DNA from: Natronomonas sp.
GTDB taxonomy: Archaea; Halobacteriota; Halobacteria; Halobacteriales; Haloarculaceae
Direction: 5' to 3'
NCBI RefSeq assembly: GCF_028274965.1
Contig: NZ_JAQCNO010000018.1
Location: 1-64,000, forward strand
DNA: 64,000 nt
The notes beneath the pieces were generated by a model. That model saw nothing but the letters and a program-made list of their open reading frames with translations, ran no database searches and had not been told where the DNA came from. Below are positions 8,334-16,764 of this stretch, one piece after another. The position numbers and the translations under genes were made by a program. Each line of letters starts with the position of its first letter. The stretch's first letter is position 1.

Positions 8334-9498
8334 CGTCGCCGTATTCGATGAGCTCCTCTAAACCGTCTTTGCTTTGGGATTTGAGCTCCTCGCTTCGCTC
8401 CTCGGCCTCGATCGCCATCCGCTGCATCTCCTTGACCCGGGGGATGTCCGTCACGCCCGCGAGGACGACGATCGCGGCGACCTTCCGCTCGTTCGGCAGC
8501 GGGTAGTCGCCCGCCCGGACCTCCATGCACTCCGTTTGGCTCTCGAGCCATTTTCGGGCCTTGTCGATCCCCTTGCGGTTGAGCGCGTCCGGCGGCCCCG
8601 AAACCAAAAGCAGCGCCCGCTCCGTGCTGTCGACCTCGCACTGCAGCGTGAGCTTTCCGAGCGTCGCCTTCCGTACGAGCGCCGTGATCCGGTTCGTCGC
8701 GTCGCCCGCACTCGAAAAGCCGTTTTCGTCGTTGCCGCCGCGGAGCCGTCCGAGCAGGCCCTTGTCGTCGTCGTTCAGCTCGATCGCCTCGGAGGCGTAG
8801 CCGACGCTCGTGACCCCGTGGTTGCCGAGCGTGTTGATGATCTCGGATGCGTCGACGACGCTTTCGGCGACGTTGTCGCCGAGGGCCTCGACCTCGCCGG
8901 CTGAAAAGAGCGCGCCGAAGCGGGTGATGATCTCGTCGTTGATCTCGTCGTAGCCCTCGCCGAGGCTCTCGCCGCCGGTCTTAAACGAGTCGTTGTCGAA
9001 CGTGAGGAGGTTGTCGACCGACTCGGCGAACGCCTGAAACGACCGCGCCGCGTTCCGGTTGTAGATCCCGCCCTCGTCGCGGCTGGGCAGGATACCGAGC
9101 CCGTACACCGGCTCGACGTAGAGCCGCTGGAGGTGCTCGGCCAACACCGGCGCGCCGCCGCTTCCGGTCCCGCCGCCGAGCCCGGCGATGATGAGGAAGG
9201 CGTCGATCTCGCTCGAGGCCATCTGGTCGATCGAACTCTGGATCTCCTCGATGTCCTCGCGTGCGCACTTCTCGCCCAACTCCGGTTCCGTCCCCGCCCC
9301 GTGGCCCTTCACGATCGATTGCCCGATGAGCACGCGGTTCCCGTTCGGGACGTAGTCGAGCCCCATCAGATCGGCTTTGGCGGTGTTGACCGCAACAGCG
9401 TGTCCAACGATGCCGGTCCCCCGCGTCGAATCGTACTCGAGAAACCGGTCGAGGATCTTCCCGCCGGCTTGCCCGAAGCCGATCATTGCAAGTTTCAT
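8323..9498 (-). CDS. cetZ: CetZ-type tubulin/FtsZ-like GTPase
   Basis: A 391-residue member of the archaeal CetZ family, cytoskeletal GTPases that control cell shape and motility in haloarchaea. The N-terminus MKLAMIGFGQAGGKI starts the first Rossmann strand; the tubulin signature LGGGTGSGG lies at 107-115; NAARSFQAF and later AxxVxAxxDIP-like segments follow. Length and the GFGQAGGK start resemble CetZ more than FtsZ. I cannot say which CetZ paralogue it is. It heads the run cetZ-membrane protein-cofC-cofG. The start codon lies about 100 bases from the next gene, with a gcttatc TATA-like element roughly 35 bases upstream. Confidence 0.9.
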   Translation of the reverse strand: MKLAMIGFGQAGGKILDRFLEYDSTRGTGIVGHAVAVNTAKADLMGLDYVPNGNRVLIGQSIVKGHGAGTEPELGEKCAREDIEEIQSSIDQMASSEIDAFLIIAGLGGGTGSGGAPVLAEHLQRLYVEPVYGLGILPSRDEGGIYNRNAARSFQAFAESVDNLLTFDNDSFKTGGESLGEGYDEINDEIITRFGALFSAGEVEALGDNVAESVVDASEIINTLGNHGVTSVGYASEAIELNDDDKGLLGRLRGGNDENGFSSAGDATNRITALVRKATLGKLTLQCEVDSTERALLLVSGPPDALNRKGIDKARKWLESQTECMEVRAGDYPLPNERKVAAIVVLAGVTDIPRVKEMQRMAIEAEERSEELKSQSKDGLEELIEYGDDEP

Positions 9499-9598
9499 TG
9501 GTCCTTATGAAGGGTAGGGACCCAACGCGTTGATAAGCTTTCGGCCGACGTCAGACGATAGAATGACGCCGGTCGTTGTACCGCGCCGTCGGCGCGAC

Positions 9599-10519
9599 TC
9601 AGACGCCCAAATACGCCGACAGCCGACGGAGGCCACTCTCCTCGACGCCGAACGCCGCCGCGTCGTTGTCCGCGACGGTGTTGTCGAACTGCAGCGACCG
9701 GTACTGGTCCGACCCCATCCGCGGCACGCCCGGCACGGCGTCGAGCACCGACCCTGGGACGCGATCGAGCGATCTGAGCCCGATCTCGGCGAGCCCCATC
9801 GGCACCGAAACGACGCTGACCGGCCGCCCGTCCGCCGCGTGGGCGAGTCTCGCAACGTCGGCGAGCGTCAGCACCTCCGGACCGCCGATCTCGTAGGTCT
9901 CCCCGTCGTGGTCCCCGTCCGAGCCCTCCGTCGCGTCGGCGATCATCGGCGCGAGGTCCCCGACCCAGATCGGCTGGAACCGCGTCGTCCCGCCGCCGGG
10001 AAGCGGCGTCACGTACGGCGTTGCGAGCCGCTTCGTGTAGCGGACGAACTCGCCGCCGTCGCCGAAGACGACAGAGGGCCGAACGATCACCCACTCGAGC
10101 TCGGACTCCCGAACGTGAGCCTCCGCTTGGCCCTTCGATCGGACGTACGCCGTGTCGCCGTCGGGGTCGGCCCCGAGCGCGCTCAACTGGACGAGCCGAC
10201 GGACGCCGTGCGTCTCGGCCGCGCGAACGACGTTCTCGGTGCCGTCCCTGTGAACCCGGTAGTGCGCCTCGTTGCCGCCCTTCGGCCGGAACAGCGGCGA
10301 CAGCGCAACGAGGTTGACGACGACCTCGGCCCCCGCGAACGACCCCTCGATCGAGTCGTAGGCGGTCACGTCGCCCATCGCCGTCCCGACGTCCTCGGGG
10401 AGCGCCGCCGCGTCGCCCGGCGACCGCGACAGCGCCGTGACGTCGTGTCCGCGCTCGTTTAGCTCCCGACAGAGGTGCGTGCCGATAAACCCCGTCCCGC
10501 CGACGACCAGTGCTCGCAT
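9599..10519 (-). CDS. NAD(P)-binding epimerase, complex I NDUFA9-like SDR
   Basis: A 306-residue atypical (extended) short-chain dehydrogenase. The N-terminal GGTGFIGTHL motif (7-16) is the nucleotide-binding loop. Later segments NLVALSPLF and YVRSKGQAEAHVRESELEWVIVRPSVVFG fit the NDUFA9/NmrA-like subgroup. In mitochondria NDUFA9 is a complex I accessory subunit, but prokaryotic homologues are mostly uncharacterised and often act as quinone- or lipid-related oxidoreductases. The neighbourhood with menaquinone and complex I genes is suggestive only. It is divergent from menB, with its own TATA box in the 86-base gap. Confidence 0.82.
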   Translation of the reverse strand: MRALVVGGTGFIGTHLCRELNERGHDVTALSRSPGDAAALPEDVGTAMGDVTAYDSIEGSFAGAEVVVNLVALSPLFRPKGGNEAHYRVHRDGTENVVRAAETHGVRRLVQLSALGADPDGDTAYVRSKGQAEAHVRESELEWVIVRPSVVFGDGGEFVRYTKRLATPYVTPLPGGGTTRFQPIWVGDLAPMIADATEGSDGDHDGETYEIGGPEVLTLADVARLAHAADGRPVSVVSVPMGLAEIGLRSLDRVPGSVLDAVPGVPRMGSDQYRSLQFDNTVADNDAAAFGVEESGLRRLSAYLGV

Positions 10520-10542
10520 ACCTCGGGTAAGGTCCGCCGATC

Positions 10543-10550
10543 GTATAAAC
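10543..10550 (-). promoter_or_regulatory. TATA-like box for the NDUFA9-like gene
   Basis: The plus-strand sequence gtataaac reads as gtttatac on the coding strand, 24-31 bases upstream of the start at 10519. Confidence 0.6.
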
Positions 10551-10572
10551 TGCCCGCGCCCGCCCGCGGTGT

Positions 10573-10583
10573 ACCTTTTTCAT
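10573..10583 (+). promoter_or_regulatory. TATA-like box for menB
   Basis: acctttttcat lies 23-33 bases upstream of the menB ATG; with the box at 10543 it forms a compact divergent promoter region. Confidence 0.55.
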
Positions 10584-10605
10584 CGCCGCGCCCCCAGCGT
10601 ACGCC

Positions 10606-11556
10606 ATGGCTTCGGAACTGCTCGATACGGACCGCTGGACCCCGATCACCGACGAGTTCGAGGACCTCACGTACCACCGCTCGACCGACACCGGCGCGGT
10701 GCGGATCGCCTTCGACCGCCCCGAGGTCCGCAACGCGTTCCGCCCCGAAACCGTCGACGAGCTCTACACGGCCCTCGATCACGCGAAACGCCAGACGGAC
10801 GTCGGCTGTATCCTGTTGACCGGTAACGGCCCCTCGCCGAAGGACGGCGGGTGGGCCTTCTGCTCGGGCGGGGACCAGCGGATCCGCGGCGATGCGGGCT
10901 ACGAGTACGAAAACGGGGACGGCAATGGGGACGAAGACGAAGGCGAGGATCGAACCGAAAACGCAAGCGACGCCGACGGCTCTGAGGCCGAACCGACGGG
11001 CGCGCCGCGGCTCCACATCCTCGAGGTCCAGCGGCTGATCAGACACGTCCCCAAGCCGGTCGTCGCCGTCGTGCCCGGGTGGGCCGTCGGCGGCGGCCAC
11101 TCGCTGCACGTCGTCTGCGACATGACGCTCGCAAGCGAGGAGCACGCGAAGTTCCTCCAGACCGACCCCGATGTCGCCTCCTTCGACGCCGGCTTCGGAT
11201 CGGCCTACCTCGCCAGACAGGTCGGACAGAAGAAGGCCCGCGAGGTGTTCTTCCTCGGGAAAACCTACTCCGCCGAGGAGGCCGTCGAGATGGGGATGGC
11301 GAACGAAGCCGTCCCCCACGAGGACCTCGAGGCGGTCGCCCACGAGTGGGCCGACACGATCTGCTCGAAGTCGCCGATGGCGATCCGGATGCTGAAGTAC
11401 GCGTTCAACATGGATTCCGACGGCCTCGTCGGCCAGCAGGTGTTCGCCGGCGAGGCGACCCGCCTCGGCTACATGACAGCGGAGGCAAAGGAGGGCCGGG
11501 ACGCGTTCAACGAGGGCCGCGAGCCGGACTTCCGGCGGTTCGAGTGGCACTACTGA
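10606..11556 (+). CDS. menB: 1,4-dihydroxy-2-naphthoyl-CoA synthase (MenB)
   Basis: A 316-residue crotonase-fold enzyme that cyclises o-succinylbenzoyl-CoA to 1,4-dihydroxy-2-naphthoyl-CoA in menaquinone synthesis. Diagnostic segments are FCSGGDQRIRG (85-95), the GWAVGGGHSLH oxyanion region (158-168), SFDAGFGSAYLARQVGQKKARE (from 192) and the C-terminal RxAFNEGREPDF. At 185-187 it reads QTD; bicarbonate-dependent MenBs have QTG, so this enzyme should carry its own carboxylate (type II). Residues about 99-132 form an extra Asp/Glu/Gly-rich insert in the flexible active-site loop. It is first of the menB-A-C-E run. Confidence 0.95.
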   Translation: MASELLDTDRWTPITDEFEDLTYHRSTDTGAVRIAFDRPEVRNAFRPETVDELYTALDHAKRQTDVGCILLTGNGPSPKDGGWAFCSGGDQRIRGDAGYEYENGDGNGDEDEGEDRTENASDADGSEAEPTGAPRLHILEVQRLIRHVPKPVVAVVPGWAVGGGHSLHVVCDMTLASEEHAKFLQTDPDVASFDAGFGSAYLARQVGQKKAREVFFLGKTYSAEEAVEMGMANEAVPHEDLEAVAHEWADTICSKSPMAIRMLKYAFNMDSDGLVGQQVFAGEATRLGYMTAEAKEGRDAFNEGREPDFRRFEWHY

Positions 11557-11609
11557 CGCGATCGGGGCCCGCCGCCAACACGGGGCGCACCCGCCGTCCG
11601 GACACCGCG

Positions 11610-11618
11610 CACTTATCC
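11610..11618 (+). promoter_or_regulatory. TATA-like box for menA
   Basis: cacttatcc lies 24-32 bases upstream of the menA ATG, suggesting that menA-menC-menE have a promoter of their own besides read-through from menB. Confidence 0.5.
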
Positions 11619-11641
11619 GATCGCCGCCCCCACGTCCGACA

Positions 11642-12583
11642 ATGACCGCGGCGGTCTCGCGCCGGAAGGCCTGGCTGATGGCGGCCCGCCCACAGACGCT
11701 GCCGGCGGGGGCGGCTCCGGTGCTCGTCGGGACGGGACTCGCGATCGGCGCCGGCGTCTTCGACCCGCTTCCGGCCGCCTTCGCGCTCGTCGGCGCGCTC
11801 CTGTTGCAGATCGGAACGAACTTCGCCAACGACTACTACGACGCCGTCAAGGGGGCCGACACGGACGACCGCGAGGGGTTCCGGCGGGTGACCGCCGGCG
11901 GCCTCATCGAGCCCGGCTCGGTCAAGCGCGCGATGTACGCGACGTTCGGGCTGTCGGTCCTGGTCGGGACGTACCTGGTCTATGTCGGCGGGGTTCCGAT
12001 CCTCGTCGTCGGAGTGGCGAGCGTCGTCGCCGGGATCACCTACACCGGGGGCCCGCTGCCCTACGGCTACCGCGGCCTCGGCGACCTGTTCGTGTTCGTC
12101 TTCTTCGGGCTCGTCGCCGTCAGCGGCACCTACTACGTGCAGGCCGTCGGCGGCGTCGCCGGTCCGTTCCCGCTTTGGATCCCGGCGGGAACCGTCCCCC
12201 CCGCCGCCGTCGTCGCCGGCCTGCCCGCGGCCGGTCTCTCGACGGCCATCCTCGTCGTCAACAACGTCCGGGACCGCGAGACGGACGCCGCCTCCGGCAA
12301 GCGAACGCTCGCCGTCATCCTCGGGTACCGCGCCAGCCGGATCGAGTGGAGCGCGGCCGTCGGGACCGCATACGCCGTGCCCGTCGTCTTCGGGCTCGGG
12401 GGGTACCACGCCGCCGCGCTCGCGCCGCTTCTCACCGCGCCGCTTGCGGTCCGGATCGGACACACCGTCTGGACCCGAACCGACGGGGCCGCGCTGAACC
12501 CGGCGCTCGAACGGACCGGCCGACTGCTTTTCGCCCACTCGGTGCTTTTCGCCGCCGGGCTCGCGGCCCCCGCGTTCGTCTGA
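11642..12583 (+). CDS. menA: 1,4-dihydroxy-2-naphthoate polyprenyltransferase (MenA)
   Basis: A 313-residue UbiA-family membrane prenyltransferase that attaches the polyprenyl tail to 1,4-dihydroxy-2-naphthoate, giving demethylmenaquinone. Both Asp-rich prenyl-diphosphate motifs are visible: NDYYDAVKGAD (63-73), and NNVRDRETD later in the chain. About eight hydrophobic helices are separated by short loops. The AARPQTLPAGAAPVLVG start is typical of MenA and separates it from haem O synthase or the archaeal lipid UbiA enzymes. The next gene, menC, begins only 6 bases after the stop. Confidence 0.93.
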   Translation: MTAAVSRRKAWLMAARPQTLPAGAAPVLVGTGLAIGAGVFDPLPAAFALVGALLLQIGTNFANDYYDAVKGADTDDREGFRRVTAGGLIEPGSVKRAMYATFGLSVLVGTYLVYVGGVPILVVGVASVVAGITYTGGPLPYGYRGLGDLFVFVFFGLVAVSGTYYVQAVGGVAGPFPLWIPAGTVPPAAVVAGLPAAGLSTAILVVNNVRDRETDAASGKRTLAVILGYRASRIEWSAAVGTAYAVPVVFGLGGYHAAALAPLLTAPLAVRIGHTVWTRTDGAALNPALERTGRLLFAHSVLFAAGLAAPAFV

Positions 12584-12589
12584 TCGACC

Positions 12590-13639
12590 ATGCGCGTCGA
12601 ACCGTTCTCGCTGCCGCTCTCGCGCCCGCTCGAAACCGCCGCCGGCCCCATCGAGACCCGGCGAGGCTTCGTCGTCCGGACGACGGCGACCGACGCGGCG
12701 GGGACCGGCGAGGCGACGCCGCTGGCTGGCTGGACGGAGCCCTTCGAGGCGTGCGAGCGCGCGCTCGCCTCGGTCGACGCCGACCCCAACGTCGACCCCA
12801 ACGTCGACCCCGACGCCGACGCCGATCCGGGATCGACCCTCGACGCCGAGGCGCTGTCGGCCGCGCCGGCCGCCAGACACGGCCTCTCGTTGGCTGTCCT
12901 CGACGCGGCGGCACGGGCGGCCGACCGGCCGCTGTACCGACACCTCGGCGGTCCCGAGCGCGCGACGCGCGTGCCGGTCAACGCGACGGTCGGCGACGGC
13001 TCCCCGGCGGAGACCGCGGCGTCGTGCGCCGACGCCGTGGACGCCGGCTACCCGGCGGTCAAACTGAAGATCGGCGCCCGATCGATCGAGGCCGACCTCG
13101 CACGGATCGAGGCGGCCCGCGAGCGCTGTCCGGACGTCGAACTCAGACTCGACGCGAACGGCGCCTGGGACGCCGACACCGCGGCGTCGGCGCTTCCGAG
13201 ACTCGAGGCGCTCGACGTCGCCGTGCTCGAACAGCCGCTCCCGGCCACGGCGCTCTCGGCGCACGCCCGCCTCCGGGGCCGCAGCGTCGACATCGCCCTC
13301 GACGAGAGCGTCGTCGAGTGCGGCCCGGCGGCGATCCGCTCGGCCGACGCCGCCGACGTGCTCGTCTGTAAGCCGATGGCGCTCGGCGGCGTCGACCGCG
13401 CCCGCCGCGTCGCCGAGGCCGCCCTGTCCCGCGGCACCGACGTCGTGATCACGACGACGATAGACGGCGCCATCGCCCGCGCCGCGGCGGTGCATCTGGC
13501 CGCGTCGCTGCCCGACGTCCGCGCCTGCGGCCTGGCGACCGGGGGGCTTCTCGCCGCCGATCTCCGGGCTGGGATCGCCCCGATCGAGGAGGGCGCCGCG
13601 CTCGTCCCGCAGGGAAAAGGCAATATCCCACCGGGGTGA
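12590..13639 (+). CDS. menC: o-succinylbenzoate synthase (MenC), enolase superfamily
   Basis: A 349-residue enzyme dehydrating SHCHC to o-succinylbenzoate. The full enolase-superfamily set is present: catalytic KLK (Lys158, Lys160), metal ligands Asp188 (LDAN), Glu214 (LEQP) and Asp238 (LDES), and the base Lys261 (VCKPM). Residues about 63-80 are a short Asp-Pro-Asn-Val repeat in the capping domain, encoded by imperfect tandem repeats, and probably a surface loop. Related enolases such as muconate cycloisomerase or dipeptide epimerase share these residues, but the menA-menC-menE context settles the role. Confidence 0.9.
   Translation: MRVEPFSLPLSRPLETAAGPIETRRGFVVRTTATDAAGTGEATPLAGWTEPFEACERALASVDADPNVDPNVDPDADADPGSTLDAEALSAAPAARHGLSLAVLDAAARAADRPLYRHLGGPERATRVPVNATVGDGSPAETAASCADAVDAGYPAVKLKIGARSIEADLARIEAARERCPDVELRLDANGAWDADTAASALPRLEALDVAVLEQPLPATALSAHARLRGRSVDIALDESVVECGPAAIRSADAADVLVCKPMALGGVDRARRVAEAALSRGTDVVITTTIDGAIARAAAVHLAASLPDVRACGLATGGLLAADLRAGIAPIEEGAALVPQGKGNIPPG
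12779..12828 (+). repeat. Imperfect 12-base coding repeat within menC
   Basis: Consecutive units resembling gtcgaccccaac encode the Asp-Pro-Asn-Val stretch. This looks like replication-slippage expansion of an acidic surface loop. Confidence 0.6.
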
Positions 13640-13655
13640 ACGGGCGGACCGAACG

Positions 13656-15137
13656 ATGCGGGACTGGCTCGCCGTCCGGGCGAACGCGACGCCGGAAGCG
13701 ACGGCGATAGCCCCGACGGCCCCGGCGGGTCCCGTCGATGAGCCCGTCTCGTACGCCGAACTCGACGACCGCGCCGAGACGCTCGCGGGGCGGTTGGCCG
13801 CGGCCGGCGTCGGCGTCGAGGACTCGCTTGCGATCTGTGCCGGAACCCGCCCCGAGTTCGTCGCGACGGTCCACGCCGCACAGCGTCTCGGCGCCGTGCT
13901 CGTCCCGATCAGCACGCGGCTGACCGAACCGGAGATCCGCGCGCGCATCGAGCGGATCGACCCCAGCATCGTGGTCTGCGAGCGCGACACGGAGCCGGCG
14001 GTGTCCTCGGCCGCCGACGCGGCGCTGACGCTCGACGAGCCGACCGACGGCGCGAGTGCGATCTCGGCGATGACGCCGGAGCCGTTCGACCTCCCCGAGT
14101 GGGCGGCAACGGACCCCCTCGCGGTGCTTTTCACCTCCGGGACGACCGGCGAGCCGAAGGGCGTCGTGTTGACGCTGCAGAACGTCCTCGCGAGCGCGAC
14201 CGCCTCGGCGTTCCGGCTCGGCCTCCGGCCCGACGACCGCTGGCACGTCCCGCTCCCGATGTACCACACCGGCGGACTCGCCCCCGTCTACCGGTCGGTG
14301 CTGTACGGCACCGCGGTGTCGCTCCAACGCGAGTTCGACCCCGAGGCGACCCTCTCGGCGCTCGAGGCCGCCGACGCGAGCGCCGTCTCGCTCGTTCCGA
14401 CGATGCTCGATCGGCTGCTCGAGGCCGGCGAACTCCCCTCGCTGCGGTTCGTCCTGCTCGGCGGCGCGCCCTGCCCGCCCGAGTTGATGCGGCGCGCACA
14501 GGACCGCTCCGTCCCCATCGCGCCGACCTACGGCATGACGGAGGCCGCCTCCCAGATCGCAACGGCCCGCCCCGAGGCCGCCCGCGCGGCCCCCCGATCG
14601 GTCGGCAACCCGCTGATGTTCGCCGACGTCTCGATCGTCGCCGACGGCGGCCGCCCCGTCGAACCGGGCGAGACGGGCGAGATCGTCGTTTCGGGGCCGA
14701 TGGTCTCCCCGGGATACCTCGAGGCGGCGGCGACCGAGGAGCGGTTCTGCTCTCTGGGGCTCCGGACCGGCGACCGCGGGTACCGCGACGAGGCGGGGCG
14801 GCTCTACGTGCGGGGCCGGATCGACGACACGATCATCACCGGCGGCGAGAACGTCGATCCCGGCGAGGTCGCGGACGTCCTCCGGACCCATCCGGGCGTC
14901 GACGCCTGCGCCGTCGTCGGCCTCCCGGACGAGGAGTGGGGCGAACGCGTCGGCGCGCTCGTCGTCCCGGCCGCGGGGGCGACCCCGACGACCGAGGCGA
15001 TCGAGGAGCACTGCCGCGGGCGTCTCGCCGGGTACAAACGCCCGCGGACGGTCGACTTCGCGGCCGATCTCCCCCGGACCCCCTCCGGGACCGTCGACCG
15101 CGAGGCCGTTGTCTCCCGGCTGCTCGAGGCGTCGTAG
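13656..15137 (+). CDS. menE: o-succinylbenzoate-CoA ligase (MenE), acyl-adenylate family
   Basis: A 493-residue ANL-superfamily ligase that converts o-succinylbenzoate to its CoA thioester through an acyl-AMP. The P-loop-like motif FTSGTTGEPKG is at 159-169, APTYGMTEAAS and TGDRGYRDEAGRLYVRGR follow, and GENVDPGEV marks the hinge to the C-terminal domain. At the A10 site it reads LPRTPSGTVDR: Thr479 stands where most family members have the adenylation lysine (GK). Gene order menB-A-C-E supports MenE. The altered residue may be a lineage feature or may slow the first half-reaction. menC ends 16 bases upstream. Confidence 0.9.
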   Translation: MRDWLAVRANATPEATAIAPTAPAGPVDEPVSYAELDDRAETLAGRLAAAGVGVEDSLAICAGTRPEFVATVHAAQRLGAVLVPISTRLTEPEIRARIERIDPSIVVCERDTEPAVSSAADAALTLDEPTDGASAISAMTPEPFDLPEWAATDPLAVLFTSGTTGEPKGVVLTLQNVLASATASAFRLGLRPDDRWHVPLPMYHTGGLAPVYRSVLYGTAVSLQREFDPEATLSALEAADASAVSLVPTMLDRLLEAGELPSLRFVLLGGAPCPPELMRRAQDRSVPIAPTYGMTEAASQIATARPEAARAAPRSVGNPLMFADVSIVADGGRPVEPGETGEIVVSGPMVSPGYLEAAATEERFCSLGLRTGDRGYRDEAGRLYVRGRIDDTIITGGENVDPGEVADVLRTHPGVDACAVVGLPDEEWGERVGALVVPAAGATPTTEAIEEHCRGRLAGYKRPRTVDFAADLPRTPSGTVDREAVVSRLLEAS

Positions 15138-15148
15138 CCGACGCGATC

Positions 15149-15158
15149 CGCTTAAGTC
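15149..15158 (+). promoter_or_regulatory. TATA-like box for the NRDE gene
   Basis: cgcttaagtc lies about 23-32 bases upstream of the GTG at 15181 and supports that start over an upstream ATG overlapping menE. Confidence 0.5.
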
Positions 15159-15180
15159 CCCGTTCGCACTACCCGTTTCC

Positions 15181-15915
15181 GTGTGCACCCTCATCGTCGC
15201 CTGGCGAGCCTTCGATGACGCGCCCGTCTGTGTCGCCGCCAACCGCGACGAAACGACCGACCGCCCGTCGAGTCCGCCCGCCGTCCGCGACGGCGACCCC
15301 GCGGTCCTCGCGCCGCGGGACGAACGCGCCGGGGGGACCTGGCTCGGCTACAACGACGACGGCGTTCTCGTCGCGGTGACGAACCGGTGGGTCCCGGGCG
15401 ACGGCGAGCGGTCCCGGGGGCTGTTGGTCGACGACGGCCTGGCCGAACGGACGGCGCCGGCGGCCGTCTCCGCCCTCGAGGCCGAACTCCGCCGGCGCTC
15501 GTACGCGCCGTGTCACCTCCTCGTCGCCGACGAGACCGCGTGTTCGCTCCTCGTCCACGACGGCGATCGGTTCTCCACGCACGGGCTCTCGCCCGGCGTC
15601 CACGTCGTCGTCAACGTCGGCTTCGACGGCGAGTGGTTCGTCCCCGAGGGGCGGCCCGACGCCGGCCGCGAACAGGCCGACCGCGCCGACCGTCTCCGGG
15701 CGGAACTCGGCGTCCGCCCCGACGAAACGGCCGCCGAGTGGACGACGCGGGCGGGCGAGACGCTCGGCGACCACGAGTACGGCGTCTGCGTTCACGACGA
15801 GGGGTTCGGGACCCGCTCGTCGTCGCTGATCCGGCTGGGCGCCGAGGGGCGTTTCAGATACGCCGACGGCCCGCCGTGTGAGACGCCGTTCAGACGGGTC
15901 GACGCGCCGTTTTGA
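15181..15915 (+). CDS. NRDE family protein (TANGO2-like)
   Basis: A 244-residue protein starting at a GTG so that the sequence reads (M)CTLIVAW. The conserved Cys2 follows the initiator, as in TANGO2/NRDE proteins, which resemble N-terminal nucleophile hydrolases. The name-giving AANRDE motif is at about 18-23, followed by the family segments GGTWLGYNDDGVLVAVTNR and SRGLLVDD. Human TANGO2 has been linked to haem and lipid handling, but prokaryotic homologues have no settled substrate. A longer frame reaches 15109, inside menE; the motif position and the TATA box argue for 15181. Confidence 0.85.
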   Translation: MCTLIVAWRAFDDAPVCVAANRDETTDRPSSPPAVRDGDPAVLAPRDERAGGTWLGYNDDGVLVAVTNRWVPGDGERSRGLLVDDGLAERTAPAAVSALEAELRRRSYAPCHLLVADETACSLLVHDGDRFSTHGLSPGVHVVVNVGFDGEWFVPEGRPDAGREQADRADRLRAELGVRPDETAAEWTTRAGETLGDHEYGVCVHDEGFGTRSSSLIRLGAEGRFRYADGPPCETPFRRVDAPF

Positions 15916-15958
15916 GCCGCCCTCGGCGGTCCGATCGCTCCGTCGCGGCGGGCAATAC

Positions 15959-15967
15959 GTTATTACC
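15959..15967 (+). promoter_or_regulatory. TATA-like box for the SDR gene
   Basis: gttattacc lies 21-29 bases upstream of the SDR ATG. Confidence 0.5.
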
Positions 15968-15987
15968 GCGCCGTCGCAACGACCGGT

Positions 15988-16764
15988 ATGCCGAATCTGA
16001 GCGGGGTCAGCGCCTTCGTGACCGGCGCGAGCGGAGGCATCGGAGAGGAGATCGCCGTGACGCTCTCGGAGTACGGCGCGAACGTCGCCATCGCGGCCCG
16101 GTCCGACGGGATCTACGACACCGCAGACCGGATCGGCACCGACGCCGCGCTGGCACTCGAGACCGACGTGACGGACGAACAGAGCGTCGCGGAGTCGATC
16201 GAGTCGACCGTCGCAGAGTTCGGCGGCCTCGACGTCCTCGTCAACAACGCCGGCGCGATGGGTCCGACCGCCCCCGTCGAGGAGATCGACGCCGACGCCT
16301 GGCGCGCGATGACCGACGTGAAGGTGTTCGGCCCGTTCGTCTGTATGAAACACGCCGCCGAACACCTCCGGGAGAGCGACCGGGGGACGGTCGTCAACGT
16401 CTCGTCGATCGGCGGCAAGCGCCCGTACCCGAACCGCTCGCCGTACGCGGCCTCGAACATGGCGATGATCGGAATGAGCCGGACGTGGGCCCACGAACTC
16501 GGCGAGGACGGCGTCACGGTCAACTCGATCTGCCCCGGACCGGTGGAGGGCGACCGGATCGAGCGCGTGATCCAGGCCCAGGCCGACGAACAGGGCCGGC
16601 CCTCCGAGGAGGTCCGCGAGGAGGACTTCTACGCCGACCTCGCGATCGCCGAGTTCGTCACCCCGGGCGACGTCGCCGAGCTGATCGCGTACCTCGCGAG
16701 CGACGCCGGCAGACACATCACCGCACAGGATCTCAACGTCGACTCCGGGGCGACGTGGTACTGA
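15988..16764 (+). CDS. Short-chain dehydrogenase/reductase with altered catalytic tetrad
   Basis: A 258-residue classical SDR. The cofactor loop TGASGGIG (12-19), NNAG (86-89), catalytic Ser (139/140 in NVSSIGG) and Tyr153 are present, as is the PG motif (ICPGPVEGDR) after strand six. The expected YxxxK reads YAASN, so the catalytic lysine is Asn157. The codon is aac, a clean substitution with no sign of frameshift. The fold and NAD(P) binding should be intact, but the usual proton relay would be impaired or rebuilt. The substrate is unknown. It is the last gene before the isolated nuoJ-N block. Confidence 0.85.
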   Translation: MPNLSGVSAFVTGASGGIGEEIAVTLSEYGANVAIAARSDGIYDTADRIGTDAALALETDVTDEQSVAESIESTVAEFGGLDVLVNNAGAMGPTAPVEEIDADAWRAMTDVKVFGPFVCMKHAAEHLRESDRGTVVNVSSIGGKRPYPNRSPYAASNMAMIGMSRTWAHELGEDGVTVNSICPGPVEGDRIERVIQAQADEQGRPSEEVREEDFYADLAIAEFVTPGDVAELIAYLASDAGRHITAQDLNVDSGATWY

